Assembly: GCF_027158205.1 (NCBI RefSeq)
Contig: NZ_JAPVLU010000005.1
Location: 63,251 to 127,250 of the forward strand
Reading direction: 5' to 3'
Source of the DNA: Streptomyces sp. H39-S7
GTDB taxonomy: Bacteria; Actinomycetota; Actinomycetes; Streptomycetales; Streptomycetaceae
Length of the DNA: 64,000 bases
The notes under the pieces: generated by a model
Database searches by the model: none
Seen by the model: only the letters and a program-made list of their open reading frames with translations
Told to the model about the DNA's origin: nothing
Program-made: the position numbers and the translations under genes
Shown: positions 17,243 to 23,990 of the stretch, piece after piece
How positions within the stretch are numbered: position 1 is the first letter of the stretch
Layout: each line of letters opens with the position of its first letter

Positions 17243-17455
17243 TCAGCGACACAAACGGCAACGGCTCATGTGCGCGTTCAGCTTCCGAGCAATACTTGCC
17301 CTCTCGCCCCGTTCCAACCCTTGCGAAACTTTTGCAACTCGGTCATTCGGGCTATGCGTCGCTCGGTTGCGATGGCCGGATATTTGCACCTGCCCAGCCT
17401 CATAAATCTTCTTGAACAGATCGCACCGGTACCGCTCCAACGTGGCCTGGCTCAT
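17243..17455 (-). CDS. Small basic protein (70 aa) with terminal Cys pair
   Basis: The start at 17,455 makes an ATGA overlap with the upstream gene. The protein is strongly basic with a helical start (ATLERYRCDLFKKIYEAGQ) and ends MSRCRLCR. It may bind nucleic acid, but no family is recognised. Confidence 0.55.
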   Translation of the reverse strand: MSQATLERYRCDLFKKIYEAGQVQISGHRNRATHSPNDRVAKVSQGLERGERASIARKLNAHMSRCRLCR

Positions 17456-17760
17456 ACCGTGATCTCCTCGGTAGCGGTTCGGCAGTAATCGCACGGGCTG
17501 TGGTGGGAGTCCTCGCAGTCGCAGTCATATTCGGAATGCCTGTCGATGATCGCTTCAGCGGTTGTCACGTACCCGAACGCGTCAAACAGGGCTGCCAGCG
17601 TTTCCGCTTCTTCGCAGTTCAACGTGCATTCGTAGTCATCCGGAAGCGACGGGCCGAGATAGGCCCATGACTCAACGAAGGCAGCCGCCGCTTCTACACA
17701 ACGACTCTGCTGCGGGTCCGTCTTGGCATATCCGAATCGAGCGAGGATGGAAGTAATCAC
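17452..17760 (-). CDS. Small acidic Cys/His protein, paralogue of the gene at 18,584-18,892
   Basis: A 102-aa protein. A GTG start at 17,760 with GGAGA upstream aligns its N-terminus (ITSILARFGYAKT) with the paralogue (VRSILGRFGYVKS). A helical acidic middle (CEEAETLAALFDAFGYVTTA) leads to a C-terminal cluster CDCEDSHHSPCDYC that looks like a small zinc knuckle. Its stop overlaps the next gene. The duplication within one operon suggests a phage-specific family of unknown role. Confidence 0.6.
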   Translation of the reverse strand: MITSILARFGYAKTDPQQSRCVEAAAAFVESWAYLGPSLPDDYECTLNCEEAETLAALFDAFGYVTTAEAIIDRHSEYDCDCEDSHHSPCDYCRTATEEITV

Positions 17761-17806
17761 GCGTTGTCTCCGTTTCTGATCGGCTTGGGTCAAGCACCCA
17801 TGGAAA

Positions 17807-17829
17807 AGGCCCGACCACCGGCCGGGCCT
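17807..17829 (-). terminator. Intergenic GC hairpin (early operon)
   Basis: AGGCCCG pairs with CGGGCCT. The 5' flank CCATGGAAA on the plus strand is nearly identical to the one at 17,201. It separates the Cys/His paralogue from the zinc-ribbon gene. Confidence 0.55.
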
Positions 17830-17845
17830 AACCAAATGCGCTCGC

Positions 17846-18217
17846 TCAGATTGCTTCTAGAACTGCCCGCGCGCCTTCTTCCGTGTCGTGTTGCCCCGCC
17901 CACCGATGCGTTTCCGTGGTCACGTCCCATGCATAGGCGAACCACTCGACCGGATTTTCATCAGTCACCCGGACCACGTAACCGCGATATCCTGCCGCCC
18001 CTTCTTTGCCGAAGTAGGCAAGCCCGTTGTACCCGCTCGGACTCCACTCGGGCAGTTCTTCAGCTTCCGCCTCACAATCGAAACACCCGCATTCCCCACG
18101 GCTCATGTCACCGATGGAATGCACGTGGCACGGCACGCAGTAGCCATCCCCCGTGTATTCCTCCGGGGAAGTCATAAAATCCATCTTGCAGCCCTTACAG
18201 AGCACCGTCTCGGTCAT
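17846..18217 (-). CDS. Zinc-ribbon-like small protein
   Basis: A 123-aa protein with an N-terminal metal-site pattern: CKGC, then CVPC, then CGCFDC within the first 55 residues. A C-terminal beta-rich half (YRGYVVRVTDENPVEWFAYA) ends in a helix (TEEGARAVLEAI). Start and stop fit tightly between neighbours. No family is recognised; it belongs to the leftward early operon. Confidence 0.6.
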   Translation of the reverse strand: MTETVLCKGCKMDFMTSPEEYTGDGYCVPCHVHSIGDMSRGECGCFDCEAEAEELPEWSPSGYNGLAYFGKEGAAGYRGYVVRVTDENPVEWFAYAWDVTTETHRWAGQHDTEEGARAVLEAI

Positions 18218-18218
18218 A

Positions 18219-18365
18219 TCAGTTGCTCCGCTTCCGGTAACGCGTCTTGCTCAGGTTCAACTCAACGAACACGGACGGGAGTCCGTAGGAAGCGGCATAG
18301 GCAACCGCTTCTGCGTAGTCGTCAAAGCGCTTGTGCCATTGCGGGCCGATGTGTGCTACGTACAT
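18219..18365 (-). CDS. Very small phage protein (48 aa)
   Basis: A short ORF found by reading the reverse strand between two early genes. It starts MYVAHIGPQWHKRFDDYAEA, continues with VAYAASYG and VFVELNLSKT, and ends in a basic YRKRSN. GAGG lies five bases before the ATG, the stop falls one base before the next ATG, and the preceding gene's stop is six bases upstream, so it fills its slot exactly. The pattern suggests a strand-helix-strand mini-domain. No known family. Confidence 0.6.
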   Translation of the reverse strand: MYVAHIGPQWHKRFDDYAEAVAYAASYGLPSVFVELNLSKTRYRKRSN

Positions 18366-18371
18366 TGCGCC

Positions 18372-18584
18372 TCAATCCAGGTAGAGGGAATCGGGGTGAT
18401 GTGCGCGCTTGTGCTCAAAGCACAAGCGGCGGGCAAGCTCTCCCATGAGTTCGACATAGCGCGGGTAGATCCAGCCCTTTTGGTCGGGCAGTGAGTAGAG
18501 CGTCCCGTGATTGGCATCCGGCCATGAGATGCCCACCGGCCGACCGCAAGCGGCCACGTACCAGCGGAAGTCAGTAAGGCGCAT
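18372..18584 (-). CDS. Small phage protein (70 aa)
   Basis: Its ATG shares a base with the preceding stop (TGATG), so it is co-translated with the Cys/His paralogue upstream. It starts RLTDFRWYVAACGRP and contains a helix ELMGELARRLCFEHKRAHH. Trp/Tyr content is high for its size. The function is not recognisable. Confidence 0.55.
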   Translation of the reverse strand: MRLTDFRWYVAACGRPVGISWPDANHGTLYSLPDQKGWIYPRYVELMGELARRLCFEHKRAHHPDSLYLD

Positions 18585-18892
18585 CAGAAATTCAGCCCCA
18601 TAAGGTCAATGAGTTCGTCGGTGGTCGGCACGTGGCATGCGTCGCATTCTGTGTGGTGTTCGTCGTCGCAATCGTCGTGAGCCGCGTGGTTGGCCATAAG
18701 TTCTTCCGCAGCCGTGGAAGCGTGGAACGTGCGGAGGAGTTCCGCCATTGCCTCCGCCTCAGAGCACGTGAATTCCAACTGAGTGCACCCCGCCAGCAGG
18801 ATTTCAAGGCTGGTCACGGTGTCGATTGCCGGAGTCGCGGTGGACTTGACGTAACCGAAACGGCCGAGGATAGAGCGAACGAGATTGCGCAT
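18584..18892 (-). CDS. Small acidic Cys/His protein, paralogue of the gene at 17,452-17,760
   Basis: A 102-aa protein. The ATG at 18,892 has AAGGA seven bases upstream, and that site lies inside the longer possible start at 18,907. It shares with its paralogue the opening VRSILGRFGYVKS, the central acidic helix (CSEAEAMAELLRTF) and the C-terminal cluster CDDEHHTECDAC. The Cys/His cluster is probably a zinc knuckle. Unknown function. Confidence 0.6.
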   Translation of the reverse strand: MRNLVRSILGRFGYVKSTATPAIDTVTSLEILLAGCTQLEFTCSEAEAMAELLRTFHASTAAEELMANHAAHDDCDDEHHTECDACHVPTTDELIDLMGLNF

Positions 18893-18938
18893 TGTAAATC
18901 CTTTCAAGCGTCGGATTAGGAGTGAGCGGACATAGCCA

Positions 18939-18959
18939 GGGACCGGCCGCGCCGGTCCC
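18939..18959 (-). terminator. Intergenic GC hairpin (early operon)
   Basis: GGGACCGGC pairs perfectly with GCCGGTCCC around CGC. In transcription order it follows the repeated motif at 18,976 and precedes the ribosome site of the 102-aa gene. Confidence 0.6.
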
Positions 18960-18975
18960 GACTAAGAGCGTTCAG

Positions 18976-18991
18976 CCCTAGTAACAAGTTT
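18976..18991 (-). repeat. Copy 1 of the asymmetric CCCTAGTAACAAG motif
   Basis: CCCTAGTAACAAGTTT touches the stop codon of the gene ending at 18,991. Read in the direction of transcription it is AAACTTGTTACTAGGG. All five copies have the same orientation. See the findings for the proposed stoperator- or promoter-like role. Confidence 0.65.
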
Positions 18992-19677
18992 CAGCGCATG
19001 GAGAAGGACAGGACTATTTGCCCCTTTGCCTCCTTGTCCTCGCGGTCAAGCCGCCGAGTAATTGCCGCCATACGCTCCCAGTCGGCAGGAGCTATCTCTA
19101 TCCACTCCGAGCAGAAATCGCAGAACCACTCACCATCCATGATTTGCACCGGCTCGAACTCGAAAGCGCTTGCCAACTCCTCGGCGTGCTCATGATTACT
19201 GGCACGGCATCCGCAGTCCGGATTGTCGGAATAGCACTCAGTCTCGGAAGGGTGGTTCTCCTCGTACTCGATTTCGTCCGCTCGGTCCTCGTTCAGACAC
19301 CCATCAGATAGGGCACCCTCAATGGATTCGACCGCCTCCACCATGAGTACGTTATTCGCGTCATAGATGAAGCTGGAGCCCGGACCGTACGCATAGCCAG
19401 GCTCTCCGACCTTTTCGTCTACCGCGTCCAGTAGCTCAACAATGCGTTCAGCGTTAGCTACGGAACGGGCGTACTCCCACACCGGCCCGTAATAGCTACG
19501 AGAGTGCGTCTCGGACGAGACCGGGGAACCCAACAGGTCGACAATCATCCCGATCGAGGACCACCCGTGCTTACCCGCCTCCTCAAAGAAATGCCAATCC
19601 CCGTAACTGTAGTTCTGGCTGGTGTAGCTCCTGATTGCCTCAGATAGCGTAATTTCATCTTCCACGGCGACACTCAT
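18991..19677 (-). CDS. Acidic early phage protein with Cys-rich C-terminal half
   Basis: A 228-aa protein. The ATG at 19,677 is preferred over GTG 19,695 because the purine-rich site GAGAGGGGAA falls inside that extension. It is strongly acidic (for example ESIEGALSDGCLNEDRADEI and EYEENHPSETECYSD), with CGCRAS and WFCDFCSEW as possible metal ligands. The acidity recalls DNA-mimic antirestriction proteins, but no ArdA-type motif is present, so this is only a suggestion. It sits upstream of ardA in the same operon. Confidence 0.6.
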   Translation of the reverse strand: MSVAVEDEITLSEAIRSYTSQNYSYGDWHFFEEAGKHGWSSIGMIVDLLGSPVSSETHSRSYYGPVWEYARSVANAERIVELLDAVDEKVGEPGYAYGPGSSFIYDANNVLMVEAVESIEGALSDGCLNEDRADEIEYEENHPSETECYSDNPDCGCRASNHEHAEELASAFEFEPVQIMDGEWFCDFCSEWIEIAPADWERMAAITRRLDREDKEAKGQIVLSFSMR

Positions 19678-19726
19678 GGTGCGTTCCCCTCTCACCTGCC
19701 ATTCGAATGAATGGACTTGACGGCGC

Positions 19727-19742
19727 CCGGTCGGCAGACCGG
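19727..19742 (-). terminator. Intergenic hairpin (early operon)
   Basis: CCGGTC pairs with GACCGG around GGCA, in a GC-rich context. It is located between the motif copy at 19,768 and the next ribosome site, the same order as the 18,939/18,976 pair. Confidence 0.5.
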
Positions 19743-19767
19743 CCGGACACCATCAGGCTGACTCATT

Positions 19768-19783
19768 CCCTAGTAACAAGTTT
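19768..19783 (-). repeat. Copy 2 of the asymmetric CCCTAGTAACAAG motif
   Basis: CCCTAGTAACAAGTTT is identical over 16 bases to the copy at 18,976 and again lies just after a stop codon (gene ending 19,788). Same orientation as all other copies. Confidence 0.65.
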
Positions 19784-19787
19784 TAGA

Positions 19788-20090
19788 TCATGCGTCGGGA
19801 CGGCTGACACACATACGGCATGGATGGGAAGCCTTACAGCACCACTTACGTACGCTTGCATATCCGATTGACTCGAACTGCCAACGGATCACGCGGGTTC
19901 CCAGCCGGTTGGACATGATTGCTATTGCCGAGCGCTCCGCGCCCCGATCAGAAAGTGCACTTACGTCCATCAGGTGGACGTGTTCACCGTGTGCGTTATG
20001 CACCTCGACGGTATACAAGCGGGTCTCGTAGGTGTGGATGCCACCGCGAATGACGCACCCGCATGCAGCGGTAACAAGCGTGTCAGCCAT
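19788..20090 (-). CDS. Small Cys/His protein of the early operon (100 aa)
   Basis: The ATG at 20,090 has GGAGG eight bases upstream and overlaps the preceding gene by 8 bases. The N-terminal half is beta-like (YTVEVHNAHGEHVHLMDV); the C-terminus holds WCCKASHPCRMC, a compact cluster able to bind zinc. No family is recognised. Confidence 0.55.
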   Translation of the reverse strand: MADTLVTAACGCVIRGGIHTYETRLYTVEVHNAHGEHVHLMDVSALSDRGAERSAIAIMSNRLGTRVIRWQFESIGYASVRKWCCKASHPCRMCVSRPDA

Positions 20091-20277
20091 TGTCGCTACC
20101 TCCGAGCCAGTCGCATGCAGGCATAAAGCCCTGCTGGCAGTCGTCTGCCTTACCGTCGGAAAATCCGTCATTGAACGTGCTCACAGTGGCATCGTGAGCC
20201 GTGTTGATTGCGTGCCCGATCACGGCTCCCGCACCCATGGCGAGAATGAGCACGAGTACAGCCAATGTCTTTCGCAT
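20083..20277 (-). CDS. Small exported or membrane-anchored protein, first gene of the early operon
   Basis: A 64-aa protein starting at the ATG 20,277 (AGAGAGG about 11 bases upstream). MRKTLAVLVLILAMGAGAVI is a classic signal sequence or membrane anchor; the remaining 40 residues are polar with two cysteines (DDCQQGF and PACDW) that could pair outside the cell. It is the first gene after the long leader. Superinfection exclusion proteins are often small exported proteins in this place, but there is no direct evidence here. Confidence 0.55.
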   Translation of the reverse strand: MRKTLAVLVLILAMGAGAVIGHAINTAHDATVSTFNDGFSDGKADDCQQGFMPACDWLGGSDNG

Positions 20278-20313
20278 GTGCTGTGTGCCTCTCTGGTGGC
20301 CTATCACTGGGCA

Positions 20314-20333
20314 GGCAGGGGAACACCCCTGCC
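20314..20333 (-). terminator. Leader hairpin before the first early gene
   Basis: GGCAGGGG pairs perfectly with CCCCTGCC around AACA, with a further ACGGCCG/CGGCCGT stem beginning at 20,346. It lies between the boxA-like element and the first ORF, where a factor-dependent attenuator would be placed. Confidence 0.5.
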
Positions 20334-20614
20334 CACTCAGCAACGGACGGCCGTCCGGCCGTCTGTGCCTGCCTCACACGCTTAGGTGCGGGAGTTGGGC
20401 GGATGAGTATCAGTCACCCGCTCCAGCGCCCACACGGACACGTGATGTTGGCTCATGCACCGGATGCCCCCGATGCTGGCGGTTGGGTCATGTGTTGCTG
20501 TGACGCGCGGCTGTAGGTGCGCGTCCCCTTTCCAATCAAGGCCCCGGCATTTCCGCTCGCCGCCGTATTAGGTACGGATCATCGCAGCGCCTTTAGGTCA
20601 CCCTGGCGAAAGTC

Positions 20615-20633
20615 CACTATTGAGTTCTCAAGG
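20615..20633 (-). promoter_or_regulatory. boxA-like antitermination element in the early leader
   Basis: On the reverse strand the sequence reads CCTTGAGAACTCAATAGTG. From memory, TTGAGAACTCAATAGTG matches the boxA region of mycobacterial rRNA operon leaders, and similar words occur in other actinobacterial rRNA leaders and spacers. It lies upstream of a long leftward operon with many intergenic hairpins, where NusB/NusE-dependent antitermination would be useful. There is no rRNA gene nearby. Confidence 0.65.
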
Positions 20634-20791
20634 TTCCTGCCATCCGGGCCGGTTGCTTTCGCTTCCGTCCCGCTCTCCCTGTCACCGGCGAGCCGCTACC
20701 CGTTGCCGTTTCCCTGGACTCCCTTTCGGGCGGTACTTCCGGCGGGCCTTGCTGCGTTGCTCGTTCCGACATGGAGAACATTACCCGCCCT

Positions 20792-20900
20792 CCCCAGTAA
20801 CAAGTCTGAGCAAAAGGAAAACGCGCCTGATATACAGACTCCCCAGTAGCAAGCAAGAGGGCATATATGGACATAGGCCACGGATTCCCTAGTAACAAGT
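20792..20900 (-). repeat. Cluster of three CCC(T/C)AGTA(A/G)CAAG motifs
   Basis: Copies at 20,792-20,805 (CCCCAGTAACAAGT), 20,841-20,853 (CCCCAGTAGCAAG) and 20,887-20,900 (CCCTAGTAACAAGT), spaced 49 and 46 bases, all in the same orientation. With the two single copies at 18,976 and 19,768 they form a five-member family restricted to non-coding gaps of the early operon. Confidence 0.7.
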
Positions 20901-21119
20901 GCCTTTAATGTGGGCCACGTCACACAGTCTCGGCTTGACAGCATTGGAGCGAGACCCCGCTCGTTACCTTGGCGTTATCATTACGTGCTTGATATGACAC
21001 TCATTCGCGATCATCGCGTTACTAAGTGACGTGGTGTCAGGCATGTGCTGACAATGTCTCAGGTTGGACGCTTGCACGCTGACCCCAACCAACTGACGGG
21101 CCGTCACTCGGCCGAGAGT

Positions 21120-21137
21120 GCACGAATTAATTCATGC
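21120..21137. promoter_or_regulatory. 18-base near-palindrome, operator candidate
   Basis: GCACGAATTAATTCATGC is its own reverse complement except for one base pair. It is AT-rich inside a GC-rich genome and lies in the control region upstream of the leftward early operon. A repressor-binding role is inferred. Confidence 0.4.
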
Positions 21138-21522
21138 GGCCATGGAATAGGGGTACCCGCGCCTATTCATTCATTCACGTGATTTCTGTGTACACCCGGG
21201 GGTAATACATACATACATGCAAGAGCGACCCACAGGGTGTGCCGTTCTTCGGTTGTGTACGGGTATTAAACTTTCACAAGGGGACAAGCCTCCATGCCGA
21301 GCCGTGCCGGCCTGGCGGCCCCTTGGCCCTCCAGGAACACCTAGAAGCCCTCTAGGGGCGCCCAACGAGCCATTCTGTGCCAATTTTGGGGCTTCGTCAG
21401 CCTCTCGGGCACGCCGTCTAACCTGCTGCAACGCTACGGAAGCTCCCATGGAGTGACTTGAGTCACATTCGCTTGTCCCCTGGACGAGTTCTGCGTCGAT
21501 GGACACATAGGATATTTATGTA

Positions 21523-21540
21523 GGGGGGTTATACCCCCCC
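21523..21540. terminator. G6/C7 hairpin
   Basis: GGGGGG, TTATA, then CCCCCCC forms a simple strong stem. It is placed 3' of the leftward regulator gene and could insulate it from the early control region. Confidence 0.5.
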
Positions 21541-21554
21541 CTAGCGCGGAGCTA

Positions 21555-21576
21555 GCACCCTTCTCGAAGAGGGTGC
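21555..21576 (-). terminator. Terminator of the TPR-XRE regulator gene
   Basis: GCACCC/GGGTGC stem about 20 bases after the stop codon at 21,595, followed by a second small dyad CTAGC/GCTAG at 21,541-21,555. Confidence 0.6.
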
Positions 21577-21594
21577 ATGAGTGAATGAATGAAA

Positions 21595-22932
21595 TCAGGC
21601 TGCCACGTTGACACCTGTAGCTCTGGCCCGCTCGAACAGTGCCTTCACATGAGCGTTTTTCGCATGAGGAGAGAGGCGGGCAACCATGATCCTCATCTTC
21701 TCGTCGCATCGTCCCGACTGGACCAACGGGTAGTCGTCCAGGGCTCGGTCCCAAGACGCGCAGGCTGCTTCAAGGTGTCCGATGTCGAGCTGACGTTCAG
21801 CGGCCAGGCTGTTGTGCCGCACTCGGGTGCGCCGGTAGTGCGGGTAGGCAAGTTGGGTGGACTCCTGCATGGCTTTAACGGCTCCGGCACTGTCCTTCAG
21901 CTCATGCCGCACCTGTGAGAGGTGGTACATCAGTGCAGCAGGGTCATAGGACCCGAAGGCTTTGGACTGCGACTCGGCTACCTCCATCGCCTTCTCGGCC
22001 TCGCTCATGTAACGCAGGGCCTCAGCAGCGTTTCCGAGCTGCGCCGCGGAATGTGCTTGCTGTCCTGCCAGGAAGGCCCGCATCCGAGGGCCCGCCTGAG
22101 GCGAGGCGGCTGCCGCCGCGTCTGCAAGTCTCATGGCGTGACGCCCGTGCCCAAGGTCAACGGCTTGGACGGACATGCCTCGGAGCGTTGTGCAGTAAGT
22201 CAGGTGGTCTTCAGCGGCTCCGGCCAGTTCTAGGGCCTTGAGGTAGTAACGCTGAGCCAGGCCGTGAACTCCTTCGTCCACTGCCATGTATCCCGTGAGG
22301 TAGCAAAGATCCGCAGCGGCGGACATCATCGCCATGCGAACGTGCTCGGGAGCCTCGGCGTTCAGGTAGCCGGCCACGGTGTTCACCAAGAACGCGGCAG
22401 CCATGGGGCGGGCGTGCCGACCGCCGAACTGGTCGTCCAGGTCGCTGACGCGCTCCGTCATCTGCTGAACCATGTCGACCTCGCCCATACCGATACGGAT
22501 GGTCTTGCCGGCCGCGAAGGCTTCCGCTCGGCCCACTACGTCTGGCCAGTCCGGGATGGTCAAGGCAACAGAGAACAGAGCAGCGCCCAGGACACTTCTA
22601 CGGGACGGGTCCATGTCTTGCCTCCCCAGGTCGATCAGACCTTCAACCGTACCTGGGAAGGTAAGGGCAGGTCCGAGGGCGGGGAAGCCAGCCTCTTCGT
22701 GGGTCACGGGCCGGAAGAGCTTGCGTGACAGGGCCTCAATGATCGCCGCGCGGGCTTCCTTGCGCGGAGTGGTGCCGCTCAACCAGTGGGACACGGTGGA
22801 GTGGTCGTACTTGGTCGGTGTGCCCAGTTCCGACCCGACGCGGTTCACTTCCATGGCGAACCGCGCGTGCTTCATGTCTGCCTCGTAGAGCAGCCCCGTA
22901 AGACGCTCGTTCGGTCGCTTCTCCTGAGTCAC
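21595..22932 (-). CDS. XRE-family regulator with TPR domain
   Basis: A 445-aa protein of a type abundant in Streptomyces. The GTG at 22,932 has GGGAG six bases upstream and gives a start just before the HTH region; longer frames lack homology. Residues 1-80 carry the HTH (ERLTGLLYEADM through STVSHWLSGTTPRKE), then a DPSRRSVLGAALFSVAL segment, then TPR-like helices to the end (for example GLAQRYYLKALELAGAAEDH and AAERQLDIGHLEAACASWDR). Divergent to a HATPase gene 141 bases away, a recurrent pairing. The likely role is a ligand- or peptide-responsive regulator; the target is unknown. It may be host or element DNA. Confidence 0.82.
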   Translation of the reverse strand: MTQEKRPNERLTGLLYEADMKHARFAMEVNRVGSELGTPTKYDHSTVSHWLSGTTPRKEARAAIIEALSRKLFRPVTHEEAGFPALGPALTFPGTVEGLIDLGRQDMDPSRRSVLGAALFSVALTIPDWPDVVGRAEAFAAGKTIRIGMGEVDMVQQMTERVSDLDDQFGGRHARPMAAAFLVNTVAGYLNAEAPEHVRMAMMSAAADLCYLTGYMAVDEGVHGLAQRYYLKALELAGAAEDHLTYCTTLRGMSVQAVDLGHGRHAMRLADAAAAASPQAGPRMRAFLAGQQAHSAAQLGNAAEALRYMSEAEKAMEVAESQSKAFGSYDPAALMYHLSQVRHELKDSAGAVKAMQESTQLAYPHYRRTRVRHNSLAAERQLDIGHLEAACASWDRALDDYPLVQSGRCDEKMRIMVARLSPHAKNAHVKALFERARATGVNVAA

Positions 22933-23072
22933 AGCCAACTCCCGCGAACTTTCACGTGATTCACGCTCTCGCACTGCACACACCGTACCGCTCTGCGTGT
23001 TCATGCGGTTGCTTAGTGCGTAGCAGCAGACGCGGGGCCTTGGGCTCCACAACCACGTTGGGAGGTGCAGCG

Positions 23073-23579
23073 ATGGCCGCGGGGGGACAGTTCTTTCAGA
23101 GCAGGCTCGACCTAGCGTGCGAACCCACCGCTGTCCACTTCGCCCGGAGTCACACCGAGGACGTTCTACAGAAGTGGCAGATGCCTGCGGAGGTGTCCTT
23201 TGACGCGGCGGTCGTCGTCGTTGAGCTGACGAGCAACGCGGTACGCCATGCCGGCCAGGACGCCATACCGTTCAAGCAGGACCAGGGTCAGCCGCCCGTC
23301 CCTCAGTGCACCCTGTCTTTGTGGGTGACGAACACCCGGTTACACATTGGGGTGTGGGATCAGAGTTTGCGGCGTCCGGCTCTTCAGCCGATCTCCTATG
23401 ACGCTGAGGGGGGCCGTGGTCTGCAAGTGGTGGCCGGCTTGTCTGAAGGACAGTGGGGCGCTGCTCCGACCCAGCCCAGGGGGAAGATCGTCTGGGCTGC
23501 TCTGCCCTTGCCTGCCGAGTACCGCCGTCGGCTGTCCTACATCAGCTCGTTATCCCGCCCTCAGGCGGTGAGCGCATGA
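23073..23579 (+). CDS. ATP-binding protein, HATPase (anti-sigma/RsbW-like) family
   Basis: A 168-aa single-domain GHKL ATPase; GGAGG seven bases before the ATG fixes the start. The N-box lies in VVVELTSNAVRHAGQ, and the ATP-lid region includes LHIGVWDQS and YDAEGGRGLQVVAGLSEGQW (G1/G2-like). Proteins of this size act as anti-sigma factors or as accessory ATPases of XRE-type regulators in Streptomyces. It is divergent from the TPR-XRE gene and overlaps the next ORF (ATGA), so the three form a regulatory unit. Confidence 0.8.
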   Translation: MAAGGQFFQSRLDLACEPTAVHFARSHTEDVLQKWQMPAEVSFDAAVVVVELTSNAVRHAGQDAIPFKQDQGQPPVPQCTLSLWVTNTRLHIGVWDQSLRRPALQPISYDAEGGRGLQVVAGLSEGQWGAAPTQPRGKIVWAALPLPAEYRRRLSYISSLSRPQAVSA

Positions 23580-23950
23580 CGACGTACGCCCCTTCCATAG
23601 GTGTTGCATGCATTGAATCCAGGACCTTGTTCCGGCTGGGGGAAGCTCTACGTTCGAGCCTGAGCGAGGACATCCTTGATGACCTCGAAGAGGTGTTAGG
23701 TGAGGACGCTGTGCTGACGGCACAAGGCGCCAAGGCGCTTGCTAGCCAGTTGCATGCATCACTTCGCAGGATGTTGTGTTTCGTATCCCCAAGTCCTTCG
23801 CAAGTTCACTTCACCCGTGCCCTGCTGTTCGAGCGATGTCCCGCTGACGAGTTTGACGCTGTGAGCTACGTGCGTCGGCTGGCTGTGGCTGTGCTTGACC
23901 TAGCAGATGAAGCAGCTAAAACCGCTGTTCCCTCCCAGCCACCGCCGTAG
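23576..23950 (+). CDS. Small Streptomyces-type protein of unknown function
   Basis: A 124-aa protein starting on an ATGA overlap with the HATPase gene, so it is probably co-translated with it. It is helical and acidic (SLSEDILDDLEEVLGED, then AKALASQLHASLRRMLCFV), with a Pro-rich end. No domain is recognised. Tight coupling suggests that it works with the ATPase or the divergent regulator. Confidence 0.6.
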   Translation: MTTYAPSIGVACIESRTLFRLGEALRSSLSEDILDDLEEVLGEDAVLTAQGAKALASQLHASLRRMLCFVSPSPSQVHFTRALLFERCPADEFDAVSYVRRLAVAVLDLADEAAKTAVPSQPPP

Positions 23951-23990
23951 CGGCTTCTAGTGACTCTGGACATCGCGGCCCCTAATAGAC

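Larger units (their letters stand above)
20278..21594 (-). other. Long non-coding leader and control region of the early operon
   Basis: About 1.3 kb without a convincing gene on either strand; several open frames exist, but none has both a ribosome site and a plausible protein. It contains a hairpin at 20,314-20,333, a boxA-like element, three close copies of the CCC(T/C)AGTA motif, an 18-base near-palindrome at 21,120 and, at its right end, terminator-like stems for the neighbouring regulator gene. A small stem CCTAGA/TCTAGG lies at 21,340-21,356. The region most likely holds the early promoter(s) and operators. Confidence 0.6.

Noticed and set aside
20517-20849. Open frame in the early leader
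   Set aside because: Lies over the boxA-like element and a motif copy, no ribosome site, composition unlike neighbours.
20935-20940. TTGACA as a plus-strand -35 promoter box
   Set aside because: No reasonable -10 hexamer at 16-19 bases and no rightward gene nearby.
21171-21506. 111-codon reverse ORF in the control region
   Set aside because: No ribosome site or family; covers small hairpins; probably non-coding.
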